DNA of 64,000 nucleotides, taken from NCBI RefSeq assembly GCF_034314165.1, contig NZ_JAVIWK010000001.1, positions 3,177,001-3,241,000 on the forward strand, written 5' to 3'. Origin of the DNA: Pseudomonas sp. Bout1 (GTDB taxonomy: Bacteria > Pseudomonadota > Gammaproteobacteria > Pseudomonadales > Pseudomonadaceae). Made by a program: the position numbers and the translations under genes. Under the pieces are notes generated by a model, which worked only from the letters and a program-made list of their open reading frames with translations, did no database searches and was not told the origin of the DNA. Below are positions 37,262-45,824 of this stretch, in pieces (positions within the stretch are counted from its first letter, which is position 1; the number at the start of each line of letters is the position of its first letter).

Positions 37262-38061
37262 GCCAGGCGGTATTGCACGCCCAGGGAATTTGCCTGGGCT
37301 ACGCGGGCCATTCGGTGCTGGAAGGCTTTGACCTGCAACTGCAACCCGGCGAAGTGGTGTCTATCCTGGGCCCCAGCGGCGTTGGCAAGTCCAGCCTGCT
37401 GCGGGTGCTCGCCGGTTTGCAGGCGCCCCAGGGCGGCAGCATCAGCTTGCTCGGCGAGCCGTTGAATGGCCCGCACCCACGGGTGGCGGTGGCCTTCCAG
37501 GATCCCAGCCTGTTGCCGTGGTTGAGCCTGGAAAAGAACGTCGCCTTCGGCCTGGACTTTGCCCGTCAACCGCACCTCAGCCCTGAAGAACGTTGCCAGC
37601 GGGTCGACCACGCTATCCACGCCGTCGGCCTGGAACACGCTCGCCAGCAATTCCCGGCGGCGCTCTCCGGCGGTATGGCCCAGCGCACCGCACTGGCCCG
37701 ATGCCTGGCGCGCCAGCCCCAGGTGTTGCTGCTGGACGAACCCTTCGGCGCCCTGGATGAAGTGACCCGTGCCGACATGCAGCACCTGCTGCTCAAGGTC
37801 AACCGCGAGCAAGGCTCGGCGGCAGTGTTGATCACCCACGACATCGACGAAGCGCTGCTGTTGTCTGACCGGATTCTGCTACTGGGTAACCGCCCGGCGC
37901 GGACCCTCGGCGAATGGCGGATCGACCTGCCGCAGCCGCGGGAAGAACAGGTGGAAGCCATCGGCACCCTGCGCATCGAAATTCTCAAAACCCTACGGCG
38001 GGCGAGCCGCACTGAACCCCAACCCACTGAACTGCTGGAGCCTTGCCATGTGTCTGGATGA
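37258..38061 (+). CDS. ABC transporter ATP-binding protein (SsuB/TauB/NrtD type)
   Basis: A 267-residue ATPase with Walker A GPSGVGKSS, Q-loop in AFQDPSLLPW, signature LSGGMAQR, Walker B VLLLDEPFGALDE and H-loop LITHDIDEA. It powers uptake by the permease at 39244. The cluster type (nitrate/sulfonate/taurine) imports sulfonates, nitrate, aliphatic nitriles or thiamine precursors. Start overlaps the preceding stop; its end overlaps the binding-protein start by 14 bases. Confidence 0.92.
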   Translation: MSQAVLHAQGICLGYAGHSVLEGFDLQLQPGEVVSILGPSGVGKSSLLRVLAGLQAPQGGSISLLGEPLNGPHPRVAVAFQDPSLLPWLSLEKNVAFGLDFARQPHLSPEERCQRVDHAIHAVGLEHARQQFPAALSGGMAQRTALARCLARQPQVLLLDEPFGALDEVTRADMQHLLLKVNREQGSAAVLITHDIDEALLLSDRILLLGNRPARTLGEWRIDLPQPREEQVEAIGTLRIEILKTLRRASRTEPQPTELLEPCHVSG

Positions 38062-39247
38062 CCTCACTCACTCGCGCCGTGATTTTCTCAAACTCTCGGC
38101 CGTGCTCAGTGCCGCCGGGGCCTTGCCACTGCTCAACAGCTTGCAGGCCCGGGCGGCCAGTGAGCCGGACGCACCGGTACGCATCGGCTACTTGCCGATC
38201 ACCGACGCCACGCCGTTGCTGGTAGCCCACAACAATGGCCTGTTCGAAGCCGAAGGCATCAAGGCCGAGCGCCCGGTGCTGTTGCGCAGTTGGGCGCAGG
38301 TGATCGAGGCGTTTATTTCCGGCCAGGTCAACGTGATTCACCTGCTGTCGCCGATGACCGTGTGGGCGCGGTATGGCAGCCAGGTGCCGGCCAAGGTCGT
38401 GGCCTGGAACCATGTGGGCGGCTCGGGTTTGACCGTGTCGCCGGGCATTACCGATGTGAAGCAATTGGGCGGCAAGTCGGTGGCGATTCCGTTCTGGTAC
38501 TCGATTCACAATGTGGTGGTGCAGCAGTTGTTCCGCGACAACGGCCTGACGCCAGTGGCCCGTGCCGCCGGCAGCGCGATTGCTGCCAATGAGGTCAACC
38601 TGATCGTGCTGCCGCCCTCGGACATGCCGCCGGCCCTGGCCAGCAAGCGCATTGACGGCTACATCGTGGCCGAGCCGTTCAACGCCCTGGCCGAAAACCT
38701 CAACGTGGGCCGCGTGCAACGCTTTACCGGCGACGTGTGGCGCAACCACGCGTGCTGTGTGGTGTTCATGCACGAGCACGACCTGACCAACCGCCCGGAA
38801 TGGTCGCAGAAGGTCGTGAATGCGATCGTCAAGGCCCAGGTCTGGACCCGCGACAACCGTGAAGAGGCGGTAAAACTGCTGTCCAAGGACGGCGAGAACC
38901 GCTATACGCCGCATGCCGAACCGGTGCTGCGTAAAGTCCTGGCACCGGCTGCCAGCGACCGCGCGGTCTACCTCGCCGACGGCGCTATCCAGCACGCCAA
39001 CTGGGACGAACACCGCATCGACTTCCAGCCGTACCCATTCCCCAGCTACACCGAAGAGCTGGTGCGCCGCCTGAAAGACACGCTGATCGAGGGCGACAAG
39101 AAGTTCCTCGCCGAGCTGGACCCCGCCTTCGTCGCCAAAGACCTGGTAGACGACCGCTTCGTGCGCAACGCGATCGCGGCGGTGGGCGGCATGAAGACCT
39201 TCGGCTTGCCGGAAGGCTTCGAGCGAAACGAGGAGATTGGCGTTTGA
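38048..39247 (+). CDS. ABC substrate-binding protein with twin-arginine signal
   Basis: A 399-residue NrtA/SsuA/TauA-like periplasmic protein. The N terminus carries SRRDFLKLS followed by a hydrophobic stretch and an Ala-rich cleavage region, which reads as a Tat signal. The mature part opens with VRIGYLPITDATPLLVAHNNGLFEAEG, the classic first strand of the NMT1/SsuA family (the quoted stretch is at about 41-67 in the protein). Substrate not predictable; CmpA/NrtA relatives bind small oxyanions. Stop overlaps the permease TTG start. Confidence 0.9.
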   Translation: MCLDDLTHSRRDFLKLSAVLSAAGALPLLNSLQARAASEPDAPVRIGYLPITDATPLLVAHNNGLFEAEGIKAERPVLLRSWAQVIEAFISGQVNVIHLLSPMTVWARYGSQVPAKVVAWNHVGGSGLTVSPGITDVKQLGGKSVAIPFWYSIHNVVVQQLFRDNGLTPVARAAGSAIAANEVNLIVLPPSDMPPALASKRIDGYIVAEPFNALAENLNVGRVQRFTGDVWRNHACCVVFMHEHDLTNRPEWSQKVVNAIVKAQVWTRDNREEAVKLLSKDGENRYTPHAEPVLRKVLAPAASDRAVYLADGAIQHANWDEHRIDFQPYPFPSYTEELVRRLKDTLIEGDKKFLAELDPAFVAKDLVDDRFVRNAIAAVGGMKTFGLPEGFERNEEIGV

Positions 39248-40020
39248 ACAACGGCAGAACCTTGGCGTTGCCCGGCTGGATGCTCGGCTTGAGCGGGCTG
39301 GCCGGCTTGTTGTTGCTCTGGTGGTTGGGGGTGAAGGTCTTTGGCAGTGCGGACGGCTTGTCTGCGCGGTTTTCGCTGCCCGCCACCCTTACCAGCCTGT
39401 GGGAGTTGCTGGGGCGCAGCGAGCTGTACCTGAACGTCGCCGTGAGCCTCAAGCGGATCTTCGTGGGCCTGTTTCTGGCGTTGCTGATTGGCGTGCCGTT
39501 GGGCTTGCTGGTGGGCAGCTCACGCAAGCTGGAGGCGGCGACCACGCCGGCGTTCCAGTTTCTGCGGATGGTCTCGCCACTGTCGTGGATGCCCATCGTG
39601 GTGATGGTGATGGGCGTGGGCGACCAGCCGATCTACTTCCTGCTGGCGTTCGCGGCGGTTTGGCCGATTTTGCTGAATACCGCGGCGGGGGTACGTCAGC
39701 TCGACCCGCGCTGGCTGCAACTGAGCAAGAGCCTGAGTGCGACACGCTGGGAAACCTTGCGCCGGGTGATCATTCCCGGGGTGATGGGGCACGTGCTGAC
39801 TGGCGTGCGCCTGGCCATCGGGATCCTGTGGATCGTGCTGGTGCCATGCGAGATGCTCGGGGTGAGTGCAGGGCTGGGTTATTACATCCTCGACACCCGT
39901 GACCGCCTGGCCTACTCGGAGTTGATGGCGATGGTGCTGCTGATCGGCTTGCTGGGTTTTGCCCTGGATGCGTTCGCACGCTGGTTGCATCAGCGCTGGG
40001 TGCACGGCGCCAACAGTTAG
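39244..40020 (+). CDS. ABC transporter permease (SsuC/TauC type)
   Basis: A 258-residue inner-membrane permease with about six membrane helices and the BPD_transp_1 EAA-like loop (GVRQLDPRWLQLSKSLSA, about 149-166). The start is TTG at 39244, with GAGGAG seven bases upstream and overlap with the preceding TGA; no usable ATG exists nearby. Last gene of the operon, followed by a strong terminator. Confidence 0.9.
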   Translation: MNNGRTLALPGWMLGLSGLAGLLLLWWLGVKVFGSADGLSARFSLPATLTSLWELLGRSELYLNVAVSLKRIFVGLFLALLIGVPLGLLVGSSRKLEAATTPAFQFLRMVSPLSWMPIVVMVMGVGDQPIYFLLAFAAVWPILLNTAAGVRQLDPRWLQLSKSLSATRWETLRRVIIPGVMGHVLTGVRLAIGILWIVLVPCEMLGVSAGLGYYILDTRDRLAYSELMAMVLLIGLLGFALDAFARWLHQRWVHGANS

Positions 40021-40033
40021 GCCTGGCCTTTCA

Positions 40034-40067
40034 CAACAAACCCGACGTGCTGTCGGGTTTGTTGTTT
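40034..40067 (+). terminator. terminator of the AraC-linked ABC operon
   Basis: A perfect 13-base stem (CAACAAACCCGAC and complement, 40034-40046 and 40052-40064) with a 5-base loop, followed by TTT. It may also serve the small lipoprotein gene on the other strand, which ends 12 bases away. Confidence 0.85.
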
Positions 40068-40078
40068 ATGCAGCGTGA

Positions 40079-40216
40079 TCAGCGATGGTAATACCCCGGT
40101 CCGCCGTCGTAGTAGCGATGGTCATGCCAACCGCCGCCGCCGTGGGGGAAAATAATGCAGCCGCTCATGCTCAACATGATCAGCAAGGGAATCAGCAGTG
40201 TGATTCGACGAAGCAT
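40079..40216 (-). CDS. small lipoprotein (45 aa)
   Basis: A 45-residue protein with a signal peptide (MLRRITLLIPLLIML) and lipobox LSMSGC; the mature peptide is only about 25 residues, rich in His, Gly and Tyr. Such His/Gly/Tyr-rich tails could bind metal but this is untested. AGAGGA precedes the ATG at 40216. Faces the ABC operon end. Confidence 0.75.
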   Translation of the reverse strand: MLRRITLLIPLLIMLSMSGCIIFPHGGGGWHDHRYYDGGPGYYHR

Positions 40217-40388
40217 TTCCAAATCCTCTAGGGTACTCACAGGTTCAATCAGGCGTTGGACAAGCCAAAGTTTTTCATCGCCTGTAACATGAGACCCCGC
40301 CGACCCCATTCCATCCCCGTCAATGGGTATGTGCTTGGTGTGGTAGCCGATACAAAGTGGATACAATTTTCAGCTTCAGGAATCTGTC

Positions 40389-40583
40389 ATGACTCAAAAG
40401 CAACGCTTGAAATACTCGATTCTGATCTCCCTGTTGGTGCTGGGGACGATGTTTGGCCTGTCCTACCTGCAAAACAATGGGGTCATCAGCGAAAAGACCT
40501 TCCAGTACATTGCCATCGCCGTGGCAGTGACCGTGGTGGTGATCAACGGTGTGATGCGTCGCAAGGTCAAGCCCAACCTCTGA
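40389..40583 (+). CDS. small two-helix membrane protein (64 aa)
   Basis: A 64-residue protein with two hydrophobic segments (about 9-26 and 41-55), a basic start (MTQKQRLK) and a basic C terminus (RRKVKPN), predicting both ends in the cytoplasm. Function unknown. It ends two bases before the end of the Fur-like gene on the other strand. Confidence 0.75.
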   Translation: MTQKQRLKYSILISLLVLGTMFGLSYLQNNGVISEKTFQYIAIAVAVTVVVINGVMRRKVKPNL

Positions 40584-40584
40584 G

Positions 40585-40962
40585 TCAGGCCCGGCCTTCG
40601 AGGACTTTGGCAGCCTGCTCGTGCAGGCTGTAGCTTTTGTCGGCATTGAGGGTGATAACGCCTTCGGCGCAGAGGCGCTTGAGCACTTCGCGCACGCTGA
40701 GAAACGACAACGGGATGCCCAACTCCAGCAAGTGGCTGTGTACGCCCCGCACGCCGAGGGTGCGCTGGTGGTCGGCGGCGGTGAGCAGCGCATCAATGAC
40801 CTTCAGCCGAATCAGGCTGGTGCGCAGGCCAAAACACTTGAGCAAATGACGAATGCGCTGGTTGCCATGCTCCGGCACCTTGCCGAATGCCTGGTCGCCG
40901 GTGGTAAAACCGCCGTCATGCATGGATGAGTGTCCTTCCGTGGGCAGTTGCGGGTTGTACAT
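40585..40962 (-). CDS. truncated Fur-like winged-helix regulator
   Basis: A 125-residue protein whose region 40-110 matches the Fur/Zur winged helix (GLRTSLIRLKVIDALLTA, then SFLSVREVLKRLCAEGVI and a beta wing). The C-terminal metal-binding/dimerisation domain of Fur (HHHDH-like and CxxC motifs) is absent, so metal sensing of the usual kind is not expected. AAGGAG precedes the ATG at 40962. Divergent from pvdQ; being next to an iron-regulated gene it might act there, but nothing proves it. Confidence 0.75.
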   Translation of the reverse strand: MYNPQLPTEGHSSMHDGGFTTGDQAFGKVPEHGNQRIRHLLKCFGLRTSLIRLKVIDALLTAADHQRTLGVRGVHSHLLELGIPLSFLSVREVLKRLCAEGVITLNADKSYSLHEQAAKVLEGRA

Positions 40963-41118
40963 GCAAAAACTCCTTATCAGAGCCTGATCAGGAAAATGAT
41001 GGCGCTCTTGGTTAATAAGACGTACGAGCAGCCGAAATCATGAAGTGCGGGATGTAGAAATTTTGTCGGTAACATCCTGGAGACATACCGGCATGTCCGA
41101 ATAAACGTCTGCGGCGGC

Positions 41119-41141
41119 TAAATTATTCCCCGGTTTTACGT
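41119..41141 (+). promoter_or_regulatory. PvdS iron-starvation box candidate for pvdQ
   Basis: TAAAT at 41119-41123 (in context GGCTAAAT) and CGT at 41139-41141, 15 bases apart. The PvdS-dependent iron-starvation box is usually given as (G/C)CTAAAT with a 16-17 base spacer and CGT, so it fits well except for a one-base shorter spacer. It is 64 bases before the pvdQ start. Confidence 0.55.
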
Positions 41142-41204
41142 CTTAACTGAGGTGTTGGCGAAGCTGTGTCTCGCTACGGTGTTTAATTCGGCTGCGGAGT
41201 CTGC

Positions 41205-43502
41205 GTGATTATTTCCAACGGGTTGTCCAGAGTGTGTGTGGCCGGGGTGTTGCTTGGCTTGAGTCTTTCGGCCTCGGCGCGGGTGCAGGACCAACAGGCC
41301 ACGGCCGAGATCCGGCGTACCAGTTTTGGTGTCCCGCATATCCGGGCCAGCGATGAACGCGGGCTGGGTTACGGCATCGGGTACGCCTACGCCCAGGACA
41401 ACCTGTGCCTGCTGGCCAATGAGGTGGTGACGGTCAATGGCGAGCGCGCCAGGTACTTTGGCCCCGAGCAGGCGACACTGGAGGGGCGTAACAACCTGGC
41501 CAACGATGTGTTCTTTACCTGGCTGAACACCCCCGAAGCCGTGGCAGCGTTCTGGAAGGCGCAACCTGCGCCGCTGCAGCAGCGCATTGAAGGGTATGTC
41601 GCCGGCTACAATCGCTACCTCAAGGAGCGTACCGCCCAAGGCTTGCCGGCGCAGTGCCAGGCGGCCTGGGTACGGCCGATTACTGCCGAGGACTTGGTCA
41701 AGCTGACGCGCCGGTTGTTGGTGGAAGGTGGCGTCGGGCAGTTTGCCGAGGCATTGGTAGGCGCCAGGCCGCCCAATGTTGTTGCCCAGGTGGATGCCAA
41801 GGCGTTTGATGTCGCCGCTGCCAGTCAGCAACGGTTTGCCCTGGACCGCGGCAGCAACGCGGTGGCGGTGGGGCGTGACCGGTCGTTCAACGGGCGCGGC
41901 ATGTTGTTGGCCAACCCGCATTTTCCGTGGGTGGGCGGCATGCGTTTCTACGAAATGCACCTGACCATTCCCGGCCAGCTCGACGTAATGGGCGCCGCGT
42001 TGCCGGGCCTGCCGGTGATCAATATCGGTTTCAACCAACACGTGGCCTGGACGCACACCGTTGATACGTCCAAGCACTTCACGCTGTACCGCCTGACACT
42101 CGACCCGAAGGACCCGACCCGCTATATGCTGGACGGCAAATCCGTGGCCATGGAAAAAACCAGCATCAAAGTGCAGGTAAAAACCGCCAGCAACAGCCTC
42201 CAGGAGCAGACCCGTACGGTCTATAGCTCACAATTCGGGCCCGTAGTGCAATGGCCGGGCAAGCTGGACTGGGACAACAAATACGCCTTCAGCCTGCGGG
42301 ACGCCAACCTGGGTAACGACCGGGTGCTGCAACAGTGGTATGCGATGAACCGCGCGGCGGATCTCAACCAGCTGCAAACCTCGGTGCACACCCTGCAAGG
42401 TATCCCGTGGGTCAACACCCTGGCGGCGGATGACCAGGGCCAAAGCCTGTATATGAACCTGTCGGTGGTGCCGAACGTCAGCGCGAAAAAACTCGCGCAG
42501 TGCAGCGATCCGCGGGTGGGCCTGCAGTTCATTATGCTCGACGGCTCCCGCAGCGCCTGTGCCTGGGACGTGGACCCGCGTGCCGCCCAGGCCGGGATTT
42601 TCCCCGCCGACCAGTTACCGCAACTGCAACGCACCGATTACGTACAGCACTCCAATGACTCGGCGTGGCTGGTCAACCCCAAGGCGCCGCTGACCGGGTT
42701 CTCGCCGGTGATCAGCCAGGAGAACATCGGTTTGGGCCCGCGTGCCCGGTTCGCCTTACAGCGCCTGCAGGAACTCGACAAGCAACCGATCAGCGTCGCC
42801 GACTTGCAGGACATGGTCATGGACAACCAGGTGTACCTCGCCAGCCAAGTAATGCCGGACCTGCTGAAATATTGCGCGGGCGCCGACGCCGCCGTGAAAC
42901 CGGTGTGCGACAGCCTGAAAAGCTGGGGCCAGCGCGCCAACCTCGACAGCGGCGTGGGCCTGCTGCACTTCATCAATTTGGCGCAGCAACTGGCGCAAGC
43001 GCCGGATGCATGGAAGCTGGCTTTCGACCCGTCGCAACCGCTGACCACGCCTAGTGGGCTGGCAGTTGAACGGGCAGATGTGGCCAAGGCGCTGCATGAA
43101 GCGATGCTTGAATCAGCTGCCGACGTGGCCAAGCGCGGCCTGACGGCCGATAGCCGCTGGGGTGATATCCAAGTCTCGGGCCAAACGCCGATCCACGGCG
43201 GGCCCCAAGAGTTGGGCGTGTACAACGCCATGCAAAGCGTACCGAGGGCCGATGGCAAGCGCGAGGTAATCAGCGGCAGCAGCTACTTGCAAATCGTCAC
43301 GTTCGATGAAAATGGCCCGCATGCCCAGGGCGTGCTGGCATTCTCGTTATCCAGCGACCCGGCTTCAAAACACTTCAAGGACCAGACCCAGGCGTTCTCC
43401 GAGAAAAAACTCAGCGTGTTGCCATTTACCGAGGAGCAGATCAAGGCCGACCCGCAGTACCAATTGCAGGTTATCCGTGACAAGGACGAGGCAGGACGGT
43501 AG
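41205..43502 (+). CDS. pvdQ: pyoverdine maturation / acyl-homoserine lactone acylase
   Basis: A 765-residue Ntn-hydrolase of the penicillin acylase family, strongly similar along its length to PvdQ of P. aeruginosa (RASDERGLGYGIGYAYAQDN, LLVEGGVGQFAEALV, LQGIPWVNTLAADDQG). It is made as a precursor: signal peptide (1 to about 26), alpha chain, spacer, and beta chain starting at the nucleophile Ser217 in LDRGSNAVAVG. In the periplasm it removes the fatty acid from the pyoverdine precursor and can also cleave long-chain AHLs. The GTG at 41205 has GGAG six bases upstream. The remaining pyoverdine genes are not in the window; an iron-starvation box candidate lies upstream. Confidence 0.92.
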   Translation: MIISNGLSRVCVAGVLLGLSLSASARVQDQQATAEIRRTSFGVPHIRASDERGLGYGIGYAYAQDNLCLLANEVVTVNGERARYFGPEQATLEGRNNLANDVFFTWLNTPEAVAAFWKAQPAPLQQRIEGYVAGYNRYLKERTAQGLPAQCQAAWVRPITAEDLVKLTRRLLVEGGVGQFAEALVGARPPNVVAQVDAKAFDVAAASQQRFALDRGSNAVAVGRDRSFNGRGMLLANPHFPWVGGMRFYEMHLTIPGQLDVMGAALPGLPVINIGFNQHVAWTHTVDTSKHFTLYRLTLDPKDPTRYMLDGKSVAMEKTSIKVQVKTASNSLQEQTRTVYSSQFGPVVQWPGKLDWDNKYAFSLRDANLGNDRVLQQWYAMNRAADLNQLQTSVHTLQGIPWVNTLAADDQGQSLYMNLSVVPNVSAKKLAQCSDPRVGLQFIMLDGSRSACAWDVDPRAAQAGIFPADQLPQLQRTDYVQHSNDSAWLVNPKAPLTGFSPVISQENIGLGPRARFALQRLQELDKQPISVADLQDMVMDNQVYLASQVMPDLLKYCAGADAAVKPVCDSLKSWGQRANLDSGVGLLHFINLAQQLAQAPDAWKLAFDPSQPLTTPSGLAVERADVAKALHEAMLESAADVAKRGLTADSRWGDIQVSGQTPIHGGPQELGVYNAMQSVPRADGKREVISGSSYLQIVTFDENGPHAQGVLAFSLSSDPASKHFKDQTQAFSEKKLSVLPFTEEQIKADPQYQLQVIRDKDEAGR

Positions 43503-43715
43503 GGTACCCAACCGGCAAAGCCGGCCCCTTGAGAGAATATTTTTTGAAATCAAGGGGTTGCAAGCCCCGGCAAATGAGTACATAATTGCGCCCATCGAAC
43601 GCACTGAAGCATTAAAAACTTCAATGTTTTCAATGAGATAGAGTAGAGGTAGCTTCACAGAGCCCACTCAAGTTTATATGCGGTGAATGTCGGTTGTAAG
43701 GCATTGATCGTTTGA

Positions 43716-43789
43716 GGCCGAGTAGCAAAATGGTTATGCAGCGGATTGCAAATCCGCCTACGCCGGTTCGATTCCGACCTCGGCCTCCA
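43716..43789 (+). tRNA. tRNA-Cys (anticodon GCA)
   Basis: A 74-base cloverleaf: acceptor GGCCGAG pairs with CTCGGCC before TCCA; anticodon GCA at 43748-43750 between GGATT and AATCC; T-arm GGTTCGATTCCGACC. CCA is encoded. A rho-independent terminator follows within ten bases. Confidence 0.97.
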
Positions 43790-43796
43790 CTCTTAG

Positions 43797-43829
43797 AAAC
43801 CCCGTAGATTAACGTCTACGGGGTTTTTT
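43797..43829 (+). terminator. terminator after tRNA-Cys
   Basis: A 12-base stem AAACCCCGTAGA / TCTACGGGGTTT with a 6-base loop, followed by a run of T. Confidence 0.92.
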
Positions 43830-43959
43830 ATTGCCTGTCGGAAATAGCGACCTGGGCCTATTCGCCGCGGACGGCGTTTCTGTAGATCGAGGGTGTACCG
43901 TGAGCACAACGCAGGAGTAGTATCCTTGGTTCGATTCTAGCCTTGGTTGCGGTCGTGAT

Positions 43960-44880
43960 ATGCACAAATTCTACGGACAGTTTCAGCCTCAAGTTGATCG
44001 ATTCATTTACGAAAGGTATTTTCGGGATGAAGGAATAAGGGGGATTTTTGTAGAGTGTGGTGCTTTCGACGGATTGACCGAGAATTCATGCAAATTTTTT
44101 GAGGAAACACTCGGCTGGAAAGGTTTTAACATTGAGCCTGTGCCTTGGGTCTACGAAAAGTTGCTGGTAAACCGACCAGATTCAACAAATCTGAATTTCG
44201 CCCTTTCCAGCAAGGTCGGAACTGCCACTTTCCATGCTGTCGATCATCCTGATTTTGGCGTCGACTGCACAAATGGATCACTCGCGCATACGCAAAAGCA
44301 TCTCTCAATACTTGAAGAGGGGGGCTGCAAATTTATTGATGTCGAGGTCAACCTGCTGACGTGGCCTGAGTTCATTTCCAGGAACGGAATCGAGCATGTT
44401 GACCTGCTGGTACTCGATGTAGAAGGTCACGAGCTGTCCGTAATCGCCGGAATGCAGGGTTGCGCGGTGCTGCCTGGAGTGCTTTGTATTGAAGTTGGGC
44501 ACTTGGACCTCTATGAGATCCGTTCAAAGGTTGCCGAGTTGGGTTACATCTACGACGTCTCATCGCATGTGAACGCCTTTTTTATAAGGTGCGACCTGGT
44601 GCCTCTGTTCGCATTCAGATCTGCCCACTTCAAAGAATTTCCTTCTCCAGTCGTGCCATTGGAGCAGGTGGCTAGCGCTGTTTCGGCGCCGGTTTTGTCA
44701 CTGCCAGATACGTCCGCGCAGGACAAAGCGGTAGCATTGCTCACCGCAAAAAACGAGCAGCTTCTATCTGAACTGAAAAATGTTCGCGTGCACCTCGCAG
44801 AGTTGAGTTCGCTTTATGACAGCATCGTCTCCTCCAAAGCCTGGAAATTAATCGAGCGTGTACGAAGCCTCAGACGCTGA
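43960..44880 (+). CDS. FkbM-family methyltransferase (likely acquired)
   Basis: A 306-residue FkbM-type SAM O-methyltransferase: motif I GIFVECGAFDGLTENS (about 28-43), FNIEPVPWVYEKL, and HVDLLVLDVEGHELSV (about 147-162). Residues from about 235 are an extension ending in a coiled coil (KNEQLLSELKNVRVHLAELSS) and SKAWKLIERVRSL, a tail typical of proteins in glycan biosynthesis gene clusters. Codon use and composition are clearly more AT-rich than the neighbours and the gene sits directly behind tRNA-Cys, suggesting transfer. Probably methylates a sugar of a surface or flagellar glycan. Start ATG 43960 has a weak site. Confidence 0.82.
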   Translation: MHKFYGQFQPQVDRFIYERYFRDEGIRGIFVECGAFDGLTENSCKFFEETLGWKGFNIEPVPWVYEKLLVNRPDSTNLNFALSSKVGTATFHAVDHPDFGVDCTNGSLAHTQKHLSILEEGGCKFIDVEVNLLTWPEFISRNGIEHVDLLVLDVEGHELSVIAGMQGCAVLPGVLCIEVGHLDLYEIRSKVAELGYIYDVSSHVNAFFIRCDLVPLFAFRSAHFKEFPSPVVPLEQVASAVSAPVLSLPDTSAQDKAVALLTAKNEQLLSELKNVRVHLAELSSLYDSIVSSKAWKLIERVRSLRR

Positions 44881-44899
44881 TAAGTACCCTTGATCAAAT

Positions 44900-44926
44900 G
44901 AGCCCGCCAAGATGCGGGCTCTTTTT
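44900..44926 (+). terminator. terminator after the FkbM gene
   Basis: GAGCCCGC / GCGGGCTC stem with a 6-base loop and TTTTT. The following 350 bases to the spore-coat-U gene contain no gene I can support: a minus-strand open frame at 44894-45145 lacks a ribosome binding site and overlaps this terminator. Confidence 0.88.
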
Positions 44927-45278
44927 CGACCGGAGAAAAGGATACTGATCACCGAGCGACACGGAGGGCGTGTTGGGTTGTTGGAAGATTTGTTCGTTCG
45001 GCAGGGGCCGGGGTTGGGGCTGGTACCGAGGGAACGTCATGGGGCGCAAGGCCGAAAGATTCTCTAGGAAGCGTCCCCCAAGGCAAAGCGATTTGCCTTG
45101 CTGGCCCTTAAAACTCCGGCGAAGTTGAAAGCCTTTTTTGTGCATAAGCGAGCATCGGCTGACTTCAGTCCCTCCCGCTTTTTTTTAAGGAAAGCCCTCC
45201 GCTATTTCTCGCCTGAGTGGCAGTTTCCTCCTGACTGACTAACCTTCTACGCAGTTGGCAAGTCATAAGGAGCGCGTC

Positions 45279-45815
45279 ATGCATGGACTTATCTCAAAAG
45301 TCATTGTGCCTTTGGTCACACTGGCTTGGGTGTGCAGCGCCCAGGCGGCGACCACTGTCACGGGCCAAATCAGCGCCTCGCTGATACTGACCAACAGTTG
45401 CCTGGTGAATGGTGTGGGAGGTTCCACAGGCTTGAATTTTGGCGCGTTGAATTTTGGCACCGCCAACTCCCTGTACACGGAGGCTGACGCACAGGTGCTG
45501 GGGGGCGGGGGAGCGCCGTTGTCTATCCAGTGTTCGGCGGGTACTTCGCCGATACTGACGGTCACGTCTGGCGTCAATGATGGTAAATCCACCGGTGGCA
45601 CGCGGGCGCTGGCAGATGGCGCTGGCCACTTTGCCCCGTATGACATCTACACCGACGCCGCCCACACGCAGATTCTGGCCAATAACGGCACTATCAACCT
45701 CACCGCCAGTACCGGGGTTGCGCAGGCGGTGAATATTTACGGCAAATCGCCAGGTAAGCCAGGGTTGCCCGCCGGTACCTACACCGACACGATTGCTGTC
45801 ACGCTGACGTTTTGA
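45279..45815 (+). CDS. spore coat U (SCPU) domain fimbrial-like protein
   Basis: A 178-residue secreted protein with a signal peptide ending AQA and the SCPU beta-sandwich: SASLILTNSCLVNG at the start of the mature part and the C-terminal donor-strand region AGTYTDTIAVTLTF. These domains form subunits of Csu-type chaperone-usher pili. AAGGAGCGCGTC precedes the ATG at 45279. No chaperone, usher or tip gene is adjacent, so it is an orphan subunit or a stand-alone secreted protein. Confidence 0.88.
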   Translation: MHGLISKVIVPLVTLAWVCSAQAATTVTGQISASLILTNSCLVNGVGGSTGLNFGALNFGTANSLYTEADAQVLGGGGAPLSIQCSAGTSPILTVTSGVNDGKSTGGTRALADGAGHFAPYDIYTDAAHTQILANNGTINLTASTGVAQAVNIYGKSPGKPGLPAGTYTDTIAVTLTF

Positions 45816-45824
45816 GCCGTTGTC

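Noticed and set aside
43928..43942. Second tRNA or tRNA fragment
   Set aside because: Only the GGTTCGATTC T-loop-like core is present and its flanks do not pair; noted only as a possible att trace.
44894..45145. 83-codon minus-strand frame between the FkbM and SCPU genes
   Set aside because: No ribosome binding site, overlaps a clear terminator, and no recognisable domain, although part reads protein-like.
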